Assembly: GCA_029339195.1 (NCBI GenBank)
Contig: JAPTJF010000085.1
Span: forward strand, 62,001-126,000
Direction: 5' to 3'
Origin: Micractinium sp. NFX-FRZ
Lineage: Eukaryota; Chlorophyta; Trebouxiophyceae; Chlorellales; Chlorellaceae
Length of the DNA stretch: 64,000 bases
The notes below the pieces were generated by a model that worked only from the letters and a program-made list of their open reading frames with translations, did no database searches and was not told the DNA's origin. The translations under genes were made by a program, and so were the position numbers. This document shows, one piece after another, positions 1 to 11,309 of this stretch (position 1 is its first letter; each line of letters begins with the position of its first letter).

Positions 1-744
1 GAGACTGACGCAGGGCTGCCGCCAGCCGCAGGTCACCAGGGGTGTCACGTGGCAGGTCCTGCTGCCCTCTGCCGAGGGAGAGGAGGGTCTCCAGGGCAGC
101 AGCCACCTCGGAAGGCTGCATGGCCGGCAGCGCCCCAGCCATGCTTCGCCTGACTTCTTCCCCCAGCTCCTGCTCCCGCTCCTGCGCCTGGGCGAGTCTC
201 GTCTCGAGCTGCTGGCGTGCGGCAGGCAGCCAGGCGCTCAGGTCGCTGCCAGCGGCCTGCTGCTCAGGCGCAGGCTCTTGCTCGTGGTTGGTGGTGGAGC
301 CGCCAGATCTGCTTGCCTGCAGTAGAAAAGGAAGACAGGGTGCGGGTTTTAGAAAACGCTTACTGAAGAGGGCAGAGAAATACGATTACAGTGCAGCTGC
401 TGGGTGTTGCATCGCCCCCACAAGCAGGGTTGGCACTGTTGCCCCCGAGGCACCGCCGGCGGCGGGCGCAGCGTACCTGCGCAGGCCGGAGCCCTGCAAC
501 CCATCGCAGCCTGCTCTGGCCTGCTCCCGAGCCATGGGTGCGGGCAGAGCTGTGTCGAGGGTGCGAGAGCTGCTGGGGGCCGCCCAGGACCTGCTGAGCA
601 GGGGAGCAGGCAGCACGGCATCTTGGTGACCAGCGCCAGCTGTTGCTGCTTGCTGCCTTCCTCGCGTCTCAACCACGACCAAGCACTTGCCTGGGCGGCA
701 GGGTTCGCTCCCAAAGAGGCGACTGCCGAGAGTGCCGCGAGCAT
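1..744 (-). CDS. Unknown protein, N-terminal part (runs off the left edge)
   Basis: Exons (minus): 744-364 and 316-1, continuing beyond the window. The ATG at 744 has an in-frame TAA directly upstream and opens a hydrophobic, Ala-rich leader that could be a targeting peptide. The second exon is the better-supported part: after a good acceptor (pyrimidines then CTGCAG) it reads a long acidic, Gln/Glu/Ala-rich segment with a coiled-coil stretch (QERE, LGEEVRR) and no stop to position 1. Joining the exons in phase needs a donor GTAAGC at 363, an intron of only 47 bases. A nicer-looking donor at 476 gives stop codons. No family recognised. Exon 2 is fairly certain; exon 1 and the start are tentative. 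Confidence 0.45.
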
Positions 745-1691
745 TTATGCCAGATCACGCGCGTGCGGGCGGGCGTGCGTGAAATGGAACGCGGTAGAGT
801 GAGCAAGCTTGGCGAGAGGGAGGCGAGGGGGCACCCTACCCGAGTAACTTGCGGCGTGCGTGCTGTGAAGCAGCCACTCCCAAGTCTGTGCCTTCTTGGA
901 TTTGCCTCCAGCTTTCGGAACCCTCTTAGGATGCGAGCCAAAGGTCAGGACACATGAGGCAGCCTGGCTTGGGCCCTGCTTGGGGCGCCCAAGCACGGGG
1001 AACGTTTGCCTGGCTGCCACAGGTGGCAGCGCCCTTGCCTTCTGCGTCCCTGCCTTCTGCCAGATACACAAGCAGCAGGCTCGGTAGCCCAGAGTCAACT
1101 GCAGAAGATCAGGGAGCGCATTGCATTGCATCCTCGTGGGATTCCGGCTTGGCTGCCTGCTGGGGCCGCTCCCCACAGCAGCCAGCGGGCCGAACTCTGG
1201 GAAGCTCTGTGCCGAGCTCCGTGCACACGTGCTGTTACCCTTCGCCTCCCGCATGGCCTCTGCCGTGATGTGTGCACAACACTGTGTGCACAGTGGACTC
1301 TCCCTCCCCATCACAACTCAAAGGCAACGCCAAGCCCAGTGATCTGGTCCTTGCTTGCAGCCGAGTATTCTTCATTTACAATAGAATTGAGGAATGCCAT
1401 ATAGCAGGCCTGGCACGCAGTTGCTGCTGCTGCTGCCGCTGCATCTGCTTCTGCAGTCAACACTGGTGTTGTTGCTGGCGCCAGAGTATCTTTGCTTGCT
1501 GCTACAACATGCAGCTTGCCCTACACGTCTACACTGTTGCCCTTCATGAGCGCATCCACCACTTTTCTGTTCAGACCGGTGAAGCAGAAGCCCAGCAGCT
1601 TCTCGCGTGTATGTGCGTCCAACTCTGCGCCAGCGTTCAACATGAAACCCACAATACGTCCAGCTGTACAAAAAAAAAAAACAATTAAATC
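745..1691. other. Intergenic, no gene supported
   Basis: This stretch lies between the start of the left-edge gene and the stop of the ankyrin gene, both on the minus strand. It should hold the promoter of the former and the 3' UTR of the latter. A minus-strand TGTAA motif (plus 1376-1380) lies about 310 bases past the ankyrin stop. There is a CTG/CCG-rich triplet tract near 1420-1455 and an A12 run near 1670-1681. Open frames here show no family motif and no plausible splice partners. Confidence 0.5.
1376..1380 (-). promoter_or_regulatory. TGTAA polyadenylation motif, ankyrin gene
   Basis: TGTAA on the minus strand about 310 bases after the stop at 1692. TGTAA is the usual green-algal poly(A) signal. 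The motif is short, so chance occurrence is possible. Confidence 0.3.
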
Positions 1692-2433
1692 CTACTCCTC
1701 CAGGCTGGGGTCCTCTTGGTTGCGAAGGTTGTTTGCCCGGTCCAGCCAGCCTGCAGCCAGCTGCAGCGGCGTGCGCCCCGCGCTGTCAACTGCTGCAAGG
1801 TCTGCTCCTGCATTCAGCAGCCGCCGAACACCGTAGGACTTCTGTCTGAACAGTTCTGACTTTTCTACCTTGATTTCCCCAAAGAAGGAGCCGCACCACT
1901 CATAATCCAATGCCTCAAGGTAGTCCGCCGCAGCATGCAGTGCTGTCTGGCCATCTACATCCCGGGCATTGACGTCTGCTCCAGCCTTGAGCAGTTCCCT
2001 CATAGCCTCCTCCTGGCCCAAGTAAGCAGCAAAAATGAGGGCAGTGCCCTGCTTTCTGCCAAAGTATTCCTCCTTTGCAGTGGCATTCACATCAGCGTTT
2101 GAGCCACGCTCCAAGCCAATACTCCGTCGGGCTCCCCATAAGAGTATTCGAGAACCTCTGCCACTTCCTCAATAAGACTCTGGCTGGCGCGGCGCCGCTC
2201 CTGCACAAGAAGTTTGCGTTGTTCAACCTTCGCCAGGTGAGCAGCCAGATGATTCGATTGGGTGCAATGCTGGGTGCACTGCTCGCATGCGTCAGCAGTC
2301 TGCCGGCTGCTGCTGCCCTCACCTCCTCAGGCCTGTTGCCCTCGGCACTGGAGCTGGGCCGTGCTGCTTGGATCTGGATCAACCCCTGCGCTTCATCACG
2401 GATGAGTACACAACGATTCAGTGCATCATGCAT
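1692..2433 (-). CDS. Ankyrin-repeat protein, apparent frameshift
   Basis: Exon 1 is 2433-2323, with its start directly after an in-frame stop (TGA ATG), and ends phase 0 at GTGAGG. Exon 2 begins at 2200 after CTTCTTGTGCAG. Exon 2 first reads an acidic helix (SLIEEVAEVLEYSYGEPDG, VLAW) and then runs out of frame. The next frame, joined around 2107, continues with ankyrin signatures (ADVNA, GTALIFAA, LLKAGADVNARD, GQTALHAAA, LLNAGADLAAVD, GRTPLQLAA) to the stop at 1692. One missing base near 2107-2109 restores a continuous reading. The alternative is a 74-base intron (2122-2049), which also restores phase but removes a good ankyrin segment. At least two to three repeats are present; the partner-binding role is unknown. 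This could be a sequencing error, a pseudogene or a real small intron. Confidence 0.7.
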
Positions 2434-3621
2434 TCAGTTTGAAAACAGATGAAGGGTGCTGTCTGGTGCAAGTCGAGAGCACCTGCCGGGCGGGAGGGCG
2501 CCGCCGCTCCAGCAGCTGCCGCAGTGGCGCCACAGCGCTGCGCCCGAGGGAACCAGCATCGTTGCCGCGGGTGGTTGTGGCGGATACAGAAGAGCGCGCG
2601 GGAACCGTTGCGACGGAGCGTCTACCTGCGAGCGCAAGCATTTCTGGGACAGGCTGCTCGGATAACTCGATGCAAGACAAGATGTGTTTATGATAATACG
2701 GAGGCCGACAGGTGCTGTAGATAGAGATGCTCGCGGTTACAAGATGAAGCGGGCAATAATGAGCTCAGCTCCCGCCAGCCGGCCAGCTCCTCAGCAGGCG
2801 GGCCGTGCCCGCGCCGCCAGCTGGACACCTCGGGGCTCACTGGGACTCCGCAAAAGATGGGCAAGCTCTGATCCATCCAGCTCCCCAGCAGGTGTTGTTT
2901 CACTTCCAAGAAGCCGTGCTGCATGCGTGTGAAGTGCCAACCCATGCACTGCATCCAGTAGTGCGCTCAGGGTGGGGGCAGGGCTCTCATGGTGGGCTGA
3001 CGGCGACCCGGCAAGGCTGGACTGGTGGTAAAGGGACGAGCTCCATCGGGGTGCAGCATGAGGCGCCCGGAGAGTAGGCAGCCGTAATGATACATGTGCT
3101 ACCCACGCCCTTACTGCCACGACACCGCAGGCGCGCAGCCGCTGCGGCAGCCCCCGATGGTTGCTTGGCGCCTCACCCACCTGCGCCGCCACCGCGCTGG
3201 TGCGCACCGATAAGATGAGTGAAGGCAACCTCAACAACGCGCTGCTCTGGGATCTGGCCAAGGCCTGAGCGAACACGCACCCACCCTGCCATGGCATGCC
3301 AGGCACCTTGTAAAGATCAGTACTGTTGCCATGAGGCACCCTACCCCGAAACCTGACACAAGTCCAGACAGCCAGGGGCACGCTGGCGCAGTGCTGCTCA
3401 GCATCACGTGGGTGCAGAGGCAACAACAGGACCGCTAATTCACAGGGGCGAGTAGAAGGTCAGAATGTAGGAAGTGGGAGTGGGAAGTAGAAGTGGGAAG
3501 TGGAAGTGGTAGCAAACATTCCTTGCTTGCCAAAGGTCGGGACAGAAGCAGGCGCAACCATGCATTCCTTCCCCTGTGGGTGCTGACTGCCTGCAAAAGC
3601 AGCCCCGTTCCACATGCCCAG
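2434..3621. other. Unresolved region with coding-like islands
   Basis: No complete gene could be spliced here. Minus-strand islands look protein-like: 2956-2688 (HYWMQCMGWHF, FLEVKQHLLGSWMDQSLPIF) ends in TAA, about 3100-2975 reads SGRLMLHPDGARPFTTSP, and about 3272-3185 is open and ends at a good donor. On the plus strand a short open frame at 3214-3267 (SEGNLNNALLWDLAKA, then TGA) is equally protein-like. The islands cannot all be real because they overlap on opposite strands. The region must also contain the 3' UTR of the gene ending at 3622. Confidence 0.3.
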
Positions 3622-5657
3622 TCAGATGCCAGAGACAATCAAGCCGGTGTGGTAGCGCTTGAGCCGTTCAATGGTGGATGCTGCGGGCAGCACCACTGCC
3701 GCTGCCGCATCCTCCCCAGGGACTATTAGGCCGCTGAGCTCTGTGGGCAATGGGCCACCAAAGTGGACGCCGCCGATGCTGCAGGGGGGGCAGGCATGAG
3801 CAGGACGTGGGGGGCATTGAAAGAGATGCTCGGCCACAAGTGAGGAAATAGCCAAAGATGGGCATGCCAAGGTGCACCCAAGTGCGTGTGTGCAAGCTTG
3901 CCATGAAGCACACCTGTAGAGCACGGGCCGGATCTCGGGCACCGCCACCATCGCCCCTTTTTGCAGGCTGTTGGGCAGCCCGTACACGGCGCCAGTGGCA
4001 AACTGATGCAGAGGAGCGCCATGCTGCGAGCGGTTGTTGGGAGAGCAGGCGGTGCAAAGGGTGAGCAGGCTATGGCAAGGCAGAGGGTAGGGGACCTGCC
4101 AGACCGCCTCTTTCCATCCAACAGGCAGCCCGCTGCCATCTCCAGTGATGGGCATGGCACTGCAAGCACAGGAACATGGCTTGGCACAGCACGGCAAAAG
4201 CGGTGCACTGCGCGACAGGGCACGGCACAGCAGGGTGCAGCACAGCACAGCACGACAACAACAGCAGTAGTGCTGTGCAGTGCACTGTGCAGGGCAGCAC
4301 AGCATAGCCTTGGTACCGCCAACTCACCTCGTCCACCATGCCCAGCTTGCGTGCCACTGCCTCAGGTATGAGCACCTTGCCACTCTGGTTCTCTGCAGTC
4401 AGCAGAATGGCCCCAGCAGCATGGTAAGCGCTGCTCTGGACACGCAGCGGGCACTGCCATGTGGAGGGCCCAGCACGCCAGCGGAGGAGGAAGGAGGGCA
4501 GCGGGCACTGACCACAGCAGGCGCAGCGCAGCAGCTCCTGGCTGGCCAGCTCACCAGGGTCCAGCACAGCAGTCACCATCTGCCACCGCATCCCGCCCCC
4601 GGGTGCAGCATAGCACGTCTGCATGTGGAAGGCTCGAAGGCACAGTGAGGAAGAAGTTGCCTGGCTGGCTCAAGGTGCACCAGCTGAAAGTCACATGCCT
4701 GCCAGGTGCACGTGCTCACAGCAACGTAGCCAGCCTGTGCGCGTGTGCTCCCTGAATTCCAGTGGACGCTGGCAGGCGGTGCGGGAGGGGAGGCATTGCA
4801 TAGCAGGCACTTACCCTCATCCAGATTTGCTCCCGCATGAGCAGCGTGGGCGCAGGGCCACCTGCGCAGGTGTGCAGGCCAGACATTGTCAGATGCACGA
4901 CCACAAGTTGGTGGCCCGCTGTGCAGGCTCCCTGTGGGTCAAGATGCTGGCATGAGAAACAGCGCAGCGCACGCCAAGCTGCAAGCCATGCCGCGTTTTG
5001 CATTGTATTCCTCCCCACCCTGCTGTCCGCCCCCCGAGCTGCCCACCGTATTGCTGGTGGTTGAACAGCAGGCGCTCCAGATCTTGGCAGTAGATAGGCA
5101 GGCACAGCTGCCTCAGGTTGGTCCCCAGGAGCCGCAGCACGTGCTCTGCCACGTGCTCCTTCCGCTCCTGTGGCGGCATGCGCTGGCGCCACGAGCGCAG
5201 GCGGTACAGGCGCTGCAGGGCACACAGCGAGGGAGGCATAAGCGGCGCAGTGTGGGTCAAACAAGCAGAGGTGAGCCCGGCTTGCTAGCCTGACATTGCC
5301 ACGCTGCTGAATCTGCCTGTGTCATGTCCGCCTTCCTTCCTGGACTTCTACCGGCCTCCCGCCACCCTCAGCACTTTAGCCCCCAAGCACCTGCCGCTCC
5401 TCTGGCGCCATCCCCGCTGCCTGCCGGTCCTCCATCCTGTCCTGCACCCACTCCACCAGGCACCGCCTCCAGGGTGTCATGGCCAGCGCTGCCAGTCCAA
5501 CTGCAGCCACCGTGCCGCCCACAATCTTGATCAATGCCTCGAAATCGCCACTGGGCTGCTGCGGGCGTGCTGCAGGGTTGGCGCGGGAGGCGGCCGCCGC
5601 CAGCGGCGCCCGGTTGCGCCGAGCAGTCAGGTGCGCCTGCAGGCATCGGAAGGTCAC
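3622..5657 (-). CDS. Unknown single-pass membrane protein, seven exons
   Basis: Exons (minus): 5657-5391, 5212-5047, 4861-4815, 4618-4555, 4392-4328, 4002-3914, 3778-3622. All junctions agree in phase and give 284 residues. The N-terminus is basic and Ala-rich without acidic residues (MTFRCLQAHLTARRNR), like an organelle transit peptide, followed by one hydrophobic helix (IVGGTVAAVGLAALAM, about residues 47-62). The rest is soluble-looking, with a basic helical stretch around residues 90-130, a Pro/Gly segment (GGPAPTLLMREQIWMR) and a Gly-rich C-terminal part (GGVHFGGPLPTELSG). I recognise no family, and no catalytic motif is evident. Intron 5 carries a degenerate CAGCA/GCACA tract (4165-4310). 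The structure is well supported; the function is unknown. Confidence 0.8.
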
Positions 5658-6249
5658 GCGCGTGACTGGTTAATCAATCCCACCCGGAGTTCAGCAAACA
5701 AGTGAAAAGAGCGCGCACGTGCGACCGTGCAGCCTCCCTCGAGCTCGAGGCAAACTTATGTCCGTTCGCCTCGGCCGCTTTATGAGGCTCACCTCTCCGC
5801 GCGATGCCTCCATAGTCGTATGGAATGTTGCATCTGAGCACTGCGTCAAGGCACGGACGGCTACTCACCTTCCCGGCAGCCACGTCAGCTTGATGTCACC
5901 AAGGTTTGTTTAACAATGTTTACACGCATTGTACCCATTCATGTCAAGTTCATGTGCTGTTCACGGTGGCTGGAGAGCTGTATGTTGGCGCAGGAGCATG
6001 CCCATGGCTCAGGCATGCAGTAATCGACAGCAGACGGCGTGGCTAGTGTGAAGCCACTCCTGCGCGCGGCACTGCATTCATGTCCACGTGCACTGCCAGC
6101 GCCGCCACCACTGAACCTGAACACGTTCGGTCACATGATCATGCACACAGTGCACAATGAGAGCACGTGGGCAAAGCATCATGAAGTGAAATTGTTACGG
6201 GTACCCAGATGGTCGTAGTACCCTCCTGCACTGGGCTGCAAAGCGTACC
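5658..6249. other. Intergenic, promoter plus 3' UTR
   Basis: This interval lies between two minus-strand genes, so it should contain the promoter of the membrane-protein gene and the 3' UTR of the helical-repeat gene. A minus-strand TGTAA (plus 5920-5924) sits about 325 bases after the stop at 6250 and could be its poly(A) signal. No gene, RNA or repeat is evident. Confidence 0.45.
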
Positions 6250-9200
6250 TCACGCCGCCTGCACTGCAGCCGCCTGTGTGGCATCCTCGGCTGGCTGACC
6301 CTGCTCCAACGCCGCCCCCTCCTGCTGCACCCGCTCCTCCGCCTGCTGCTCACGCCGCTGCCGCCGCTTCCCTTGCTTCTGCTTGCCCTGTGTCTCGCCA
6401 TAGTTGGTCAGAGGCTCAAGAGCATCCACACCAGGCTGGTACCTCAGGCGCCTGCAGCACACAAGCGTTGAGCAGGCCACAAGTGTTGAGCGCGCCAACA
6501 AGGTGGGGAGCGAAGGGTGGACACAGGGTGGCGTATGATGGGCGTGCATGAAGGCATGGAGAACACCTCGTCTTTGAAGGATGCAAGCATGAGGAAGGCT
6601 CCATTGATAAGTGGTACGCTGCAGGAGAAGGCACGCCACCCAACAGCCCGGCAGACACACAGCCACAGGAGAGCACCGCTGACTGGGCAGCAGAGCCAAC
6701 GCGCATGACATGTGCGTGCGCCTGGGCAGGCAGCAGGGAAACGTGGCATATCGATAAGGAACCAGCAGCGCACCTGAATGACATCTGCGCAAGCCAGGGC
6801 TTTTCCAGGTGCTGCAGCCCCGCATCCTGCACAGGGAAGCCCGAGAAGCAAACGTGAGGTTTCACACTCGCCGCTCTGCTGGTGGCGTGTGCAGCGGACA
6901 GGAGGGAGCCGGCCGTAAGGGGGGAGCCGGCCGGTCAACACAGTGCGCCTGCCAGCTACCCTCCTGCTGAACCCTTCCCCCACATCCACCGCACCGACTC
7001 ATTGACACACACCCTCACCCACCTGCAGGATCTCCAGCATGCTCTGCAGATGCTGCTCCGGCACTTGGGCGTGCAGGGTGCTCACTGCAGGGAGGGCGGC
7101 GCCAGGGGCAGTGTATAACTTGGTATCAAGGTGCTATGCATGCTGCGCTGTGCTCCGGCATGTTGGCGTGCAGGGTGCGCACTGGTGGGGCAGTAGCCAG
7201 GGCGCTGGCAAGGTGCCCAGCCGCGGTGATTGGTCAGTTGCAGGCAAGGGGTGGGCTATGCCGCCACCAACATAGCACGCCCCCCCCCCCCACAGAACGT
7301 GCATGGCGGCAAGCAAGGGCAGGCTGCGGGGTGCCTCTTGCACGCAGCAGTTGTGTGCAGGCAGGCAGACGCACGTGCGGCGAGGAAGCGCGTGACATGG
7401 TCCACGGCCCGCCGCCCCCGCCGGACCCGGGCAATCGCGTCCAGCTGGCTCTCCACGCACAGCTCAATGAACTCGTGGGACACGGCGCCTGCAAGAAAGG
7501 GGGAAAAAGAGGGCAATGAGCAACTGTGCAACCATATGACTCAGCAGCCATTGTGGCCAATAGAATTGTCGGACATGTGGTATGCAGGGCACACACAGCA
7601 TCGTGACGGGCAGGAAGGGTGCTCCAGCAATCGTCCGGGGATCTTCCAGCATGCCGGTCCACCCATGCTGGCTATCCACACCTGAACGGGCGACATGCAC
7701 TTGTGTACCGTACCATGCAAGCGTGCAGCAAGTGTGCACAGGACGTCATACAGGAGAAACCCGTGCGGCCTGTGACACATCGGCATGCAGCCATCACCAT
7801 GCAGGCGTGTGACCCACATGATGTCAGACATGTATCGGCATGCAGCTTGCGGCTCCACATTTGTGCCGGCTGTGCTCACCCTCGCCGGCATGGCACTGCA
7901 GCGCGCCCAGGCCGTGCAGCAGCGCCTGCACCTGGACGCCCGTGTTCTGGAAGAGCTTGGTCTGAGCGCAGCTGACAATGCGCTGCAGGGTGTGGGGGGC
8001 AGGCGGAGGATGCATGGGCGTACATATACATGAACAGGAGGCGCAAAAGCTGTGCGCCAAAGCAGCAGCATGGGCTGAGCACAGCTCACATTGCTGCCAA
8101 CTCACCACGCATCCAGGTTCAATGCTAGTCCACACAAGTCACACTCTGCCAGCTCACCTCGATCTGTGCCTCCTCCAGGTGGTAGTGCAGGCGGCCAGCC
8201 GCCCAGGCCGTCTCCGCCAGCGCTCCCAGCCCCAGGCGGTGCGATTTCTTCAGCAGCTCGGCGAACAACTGCGGGCAAAGGGGAGAATTGTATGGCATAC
8301 CTTGTAGTACAGACTTTACTGCCCCACACATTCACCCCACAACGGAGTACAAAATCCGCAGCAGTACAAAATAAACCGCCAGTACCTGAGCAGAGCCGTG
8401 TAGCAACAACGCCGCCAGCTTAGGGAGCGACTAAAGAACACTGCATCAGCTGCGTAATCTTCATCACTTTTCACCCCAGCCCACCCACACCTAGCCGCCC
8501 TTGGCACCCAGCGCCGTCGACCCCTTTGCCCATTTCCGCACGCGGCCTCCGCCCCTCCCCTCTCCGCCTGCACTCCGGCAATAATGGCACCACGCACGTG
8601 CTTTAGTGCACCCCACTCACCACGCGGCACACCAGCCCGTCTGCATGCACTTCTGGCAAGAATGGTACCAGCTTGACCAGGCGCTCCAGCTCAAAGGGGT
8701 GCAGGTCCGGGTTGTCAGACATCTGCAGCACAGCCGTGGGCAGCAAATGAACACAGTTCACAGGTGCCAGGTAGAGGCTTGAGGAGCGCAGGTCTGGGAG
8801 CGCAGGCACCTGCGTGGTGCAAGCTGTGAGTACACATTATTGCAAGGCTACAACGTTTGCAGAAAAACGGCTTGTGGGGACGCAGGTCAAATTGCTCAGG
8901 CATCTGCAAAAAATCTGGACCTCTGAAGTACTGGGACATGTATTTTTAGACTGGCAGCCTTGCATGCCTTGGCCTCCAGCGCCTGCCGACAACAGTGCCA
9001 CCCCTCGCCCAGACCCTGCATCCCACCCATCCACCCCATGGTTTCCTGCACTCAGGCGCCCACTCACCTTGGCCTCCAGTGCCTCCACCAGCGGCGCCGC
9101 AAACGACTTGGGCAGGCCCAGCCGGGTGATGCCCACACCAGAGGCAACCAACTCCTTGAGCTTCAGGTCGGGCAGCATCGGCTGCAGCCTGCAGGGGGGC

Positions 9201-10938
9201 AGGGCACGGAGAGGGAGGGCCGACATCTGTAAGGTTCAGCAGTGCACAGAACGCCAAAGACATTCGTCACTTAAAACTACAGAAAAAAAAACAGCACCGG
9301 TTATAGTCAGGAGTGGGGGTGGGAAGGCGGGCCCAACATTTCCCTACAAAGCAGCACATGTTCTCGCTTAGCTTAGGTCGAGCAGCGCGCTGCAGCTTGC
9401 ACGGGCGAGCGAGTGCATGCGGGCAAGGTTACAAGCAGGCAAGGTTACAAGCAGGCGGCACATCAGGCTACTGGAAGCTGGCAGTAATGCCAGGGCCGTC
9501 TGCAGGGTGCAGCGCTCCCAGTGCTGTTTTCAACCTGCTCAGTGCAGGTTCTGCTACCTAGAGCCTGTCAAGATCATGCCCCACTGCTCTGATATGAAAC
9601 GACTGCTGGACTTGTGTAAATACATGCGAATATAATACATTACTTCCTCTGAGCTTGCCTGGTGACCAGCTGCTCCTTCATCTCATCGGTGGGCGCGATG
9701 TTGAGGATGCCCATTGCCCAAAGGCAGGTGGTCAGGTCGTTGCTCTGCGGCAGGGCAAAACATGCAGTGGGAGCAACAATACAGGCATTTGAGGGTGCAT
9801 GAACAACATGTCACACACCGTGCCTTCAACTGCATTTGTTCATGCGCACTTGCTGCAATGATAAACCACCACCCAGAATTTGTTCACAACACAGCACTTA
9901 TCTGTAACTTTTGCAATGCGAGGCATGCAGTGCCTGTCAGCGCCCAGCGTGCATGACCTCCCGCGTATCTGGCGCACCCCACACACAGGCTGCTCACATG
10001 CACCTGCTGCCTCACAACAACTACAAGCCAGCCCCGATACTCAACACCCCCCCACCCACCTGCATGTCATTCACAAACTGGAAGACTACTGGGACCACTG
10101 CCTGCACCTCAGGCTCATTCCCGCGCAGGCCGCACTTGGCGGGACCCCACAGCAGGTAGGCGGCTGGGTGCAAGGGAGGGCAGGAAGTGTATGGGGGTGT
10201 GCATGTGCGGTGTGGCGTGAAGGGGGGGCCGGGCACCGGATCAGGAATGTGGCAAGAACCACTTACGGCAGGCGGGGCCAGCCGAACACAGAGGTATCAG
10301 ACCCAGCTGACCCCTGCAGCGCACCCTTTACCTCCATCAATGACAAACAAGGGCCCACCCGCCCGCCCCTTTCCGTGCCAGCCCTGCCGCTCACCCGTCT
10401 TCCCGTCCAGCGCCACGCTGCCGTCCACCCCCATCTTCAGCAGCTCCAGCAGGTAGGCCTGACGCTCCTCTGGTGTCAGACCCTCCTTCAGTCCCAGCAC
10501 CCGGATGGCCGCCGACAACTGCTGCGTGTCAAACCTCCCCTCTGCAAGTCGCTCCTCACGCCAGTCGCGCATGTCGTCAATGCCGCCGCAGGCCATGAGC
10601 TGCCCCATGTCACTGTCGGGATCCACGGGGCGCACGTGCCGTGGCTGCCTGCGTGCCTGGCCCGAACGCCCCTGTGAGGAGCTGACATTGCCTCCGAAGT
10701 AGTCGTTGCTCTCCGCCACTGCAGAGGCAGTGAAGGGGCGGGCGGCCCAGACTGCCGCCGCCGCTGCCGCCACTCTGCTGCCACTGCTGGCTGCGCTGCC
10801 TGCACCGCCCAGTGTCGCCTGCGTTGTGTCCAGCAGGTTCAGGCTGCTCACAGCTGCTGCTGCCGAGGCCTCCAGGCCCCCCCTGGCGGCCCGGGCGGCC
10901 GAGAGGCGGCCGGCAAGTAAGAGCGCTCCGCGGCGCAT
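6250..10938 (-). CDS. Helical-repeat protein, probably mitochondrial (OPR/FASTK-like)
   Basis: Exons (minus): 10938-10395, 10163-10060, 9744-9659, 9188-9068, 8809-8621, 8268-8158, 7982-7880, 7488-7375, 7084-7023, 6826-6774, 6451-6250. The product has 562 residues and phases agree throughout. The N-terminus is Arg/Ala/Leu-rich (MRRGALLLAGRLSAARAARG), typical of a mitochondrial presequence, then low-complexity. From about residue 130 the protein is a series of helical hairpins of about 35-40 residues with motifs such as LTTCLWAMGILN, LAETAWAAGRLHYHLEEAQ and VQALLHGLGALQ. These resemble octotricopeptide or FASTK-type repeats of organelle RNA-binding proteins. The C-terminus is a basic tail (KQKQGKRRQRREQQ), not a recognisable RAP domain. 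Intron 3 (9658-9189) uses a GC donor. Organelle RNA binding is inferred from fold type only. Confidence 0.78.
8967..9087 (-). repeat. Duplicated 5' splice-site segment (helical-repeat gene, exon 4)
   Basis: The last bases of exon 4 (plus 9067-9087, CCTTGGCCTCCAGTGCCTCC) recur in the following intron at 8967-8987 with few changes, exactly 100 bases away. The intron copy lacks a GT donor. It is one of several exon-end copies seen in this window. Confidence 0.6.
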
Positions 10939-11309
10939 CCTGAACGAGCTTTTATATGCAAACTATACGGTGTGTCAGTCCAAGCAGGCAAGGCTTCGGG
11001 TTGACGATGTTGCCCAAACGTGAGATGCGTGCTGTGTTTAGCTGCTCCACCTGCGGTGTGCCTCCGGGTGCACCGCTGTATCGCCTCGCACCCCGCATCA
11101 CAAGGGATCGCCATTCCAGCGCCGTTGCGACGCGCCTGCACGGTCAGCGCGGGCAGCACCAGTCTTCCCGAACGGCCCTTCTGGCTGCTTCTGCTGATCA
11201 GATCGAGCGGAGAGGTTGCTGGACGCGAGGCGCCGGCTGCAGACCCGCCGATCACCTACCAGGCTTGGACTCGCGGTTTCGCTGCCCCGCTTGACAGCCG
11301 GAGCGCAAA
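10939..11309. promoter_or_regulatory. Divergent promoter interval, helical-repeat gene / beta-adaptin
   Basis: The two genes start head to head 371 bases apart. No TATA box or other specific element could be assigned, so only the geometry supports a shared promoter region. Confidence 0.4.

Noticed and set aside
745..1314. 190-codon minus-strand open frame
   Set aside because: No domain, low-complexity composition, and it lies where promoter or UTR is expected. Long open frames arise easily at this GC content.
2791..3426. 211-codon minus-strand open frame
   Set aside because: It runs through apparent splice signals and its composition changes along its length. Only parts look coding, and they belong to different frames.
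4165..4310. CAGCA/GCACA tract as a CRISPR-like or regulatory array
   Set aside because: Irregular units with no spacers; simple low-complexity intron DNA that also occurs elsewhere in the window.
9659..9744. Helical-repeat gene ending at the TAA just after exon 3
   Set aside because: Stopping there leaves eight well-formed downstream exons orphaned. A consensus GC donor (AG|GCAAGC) joins in phase to LQPMLPDLK.
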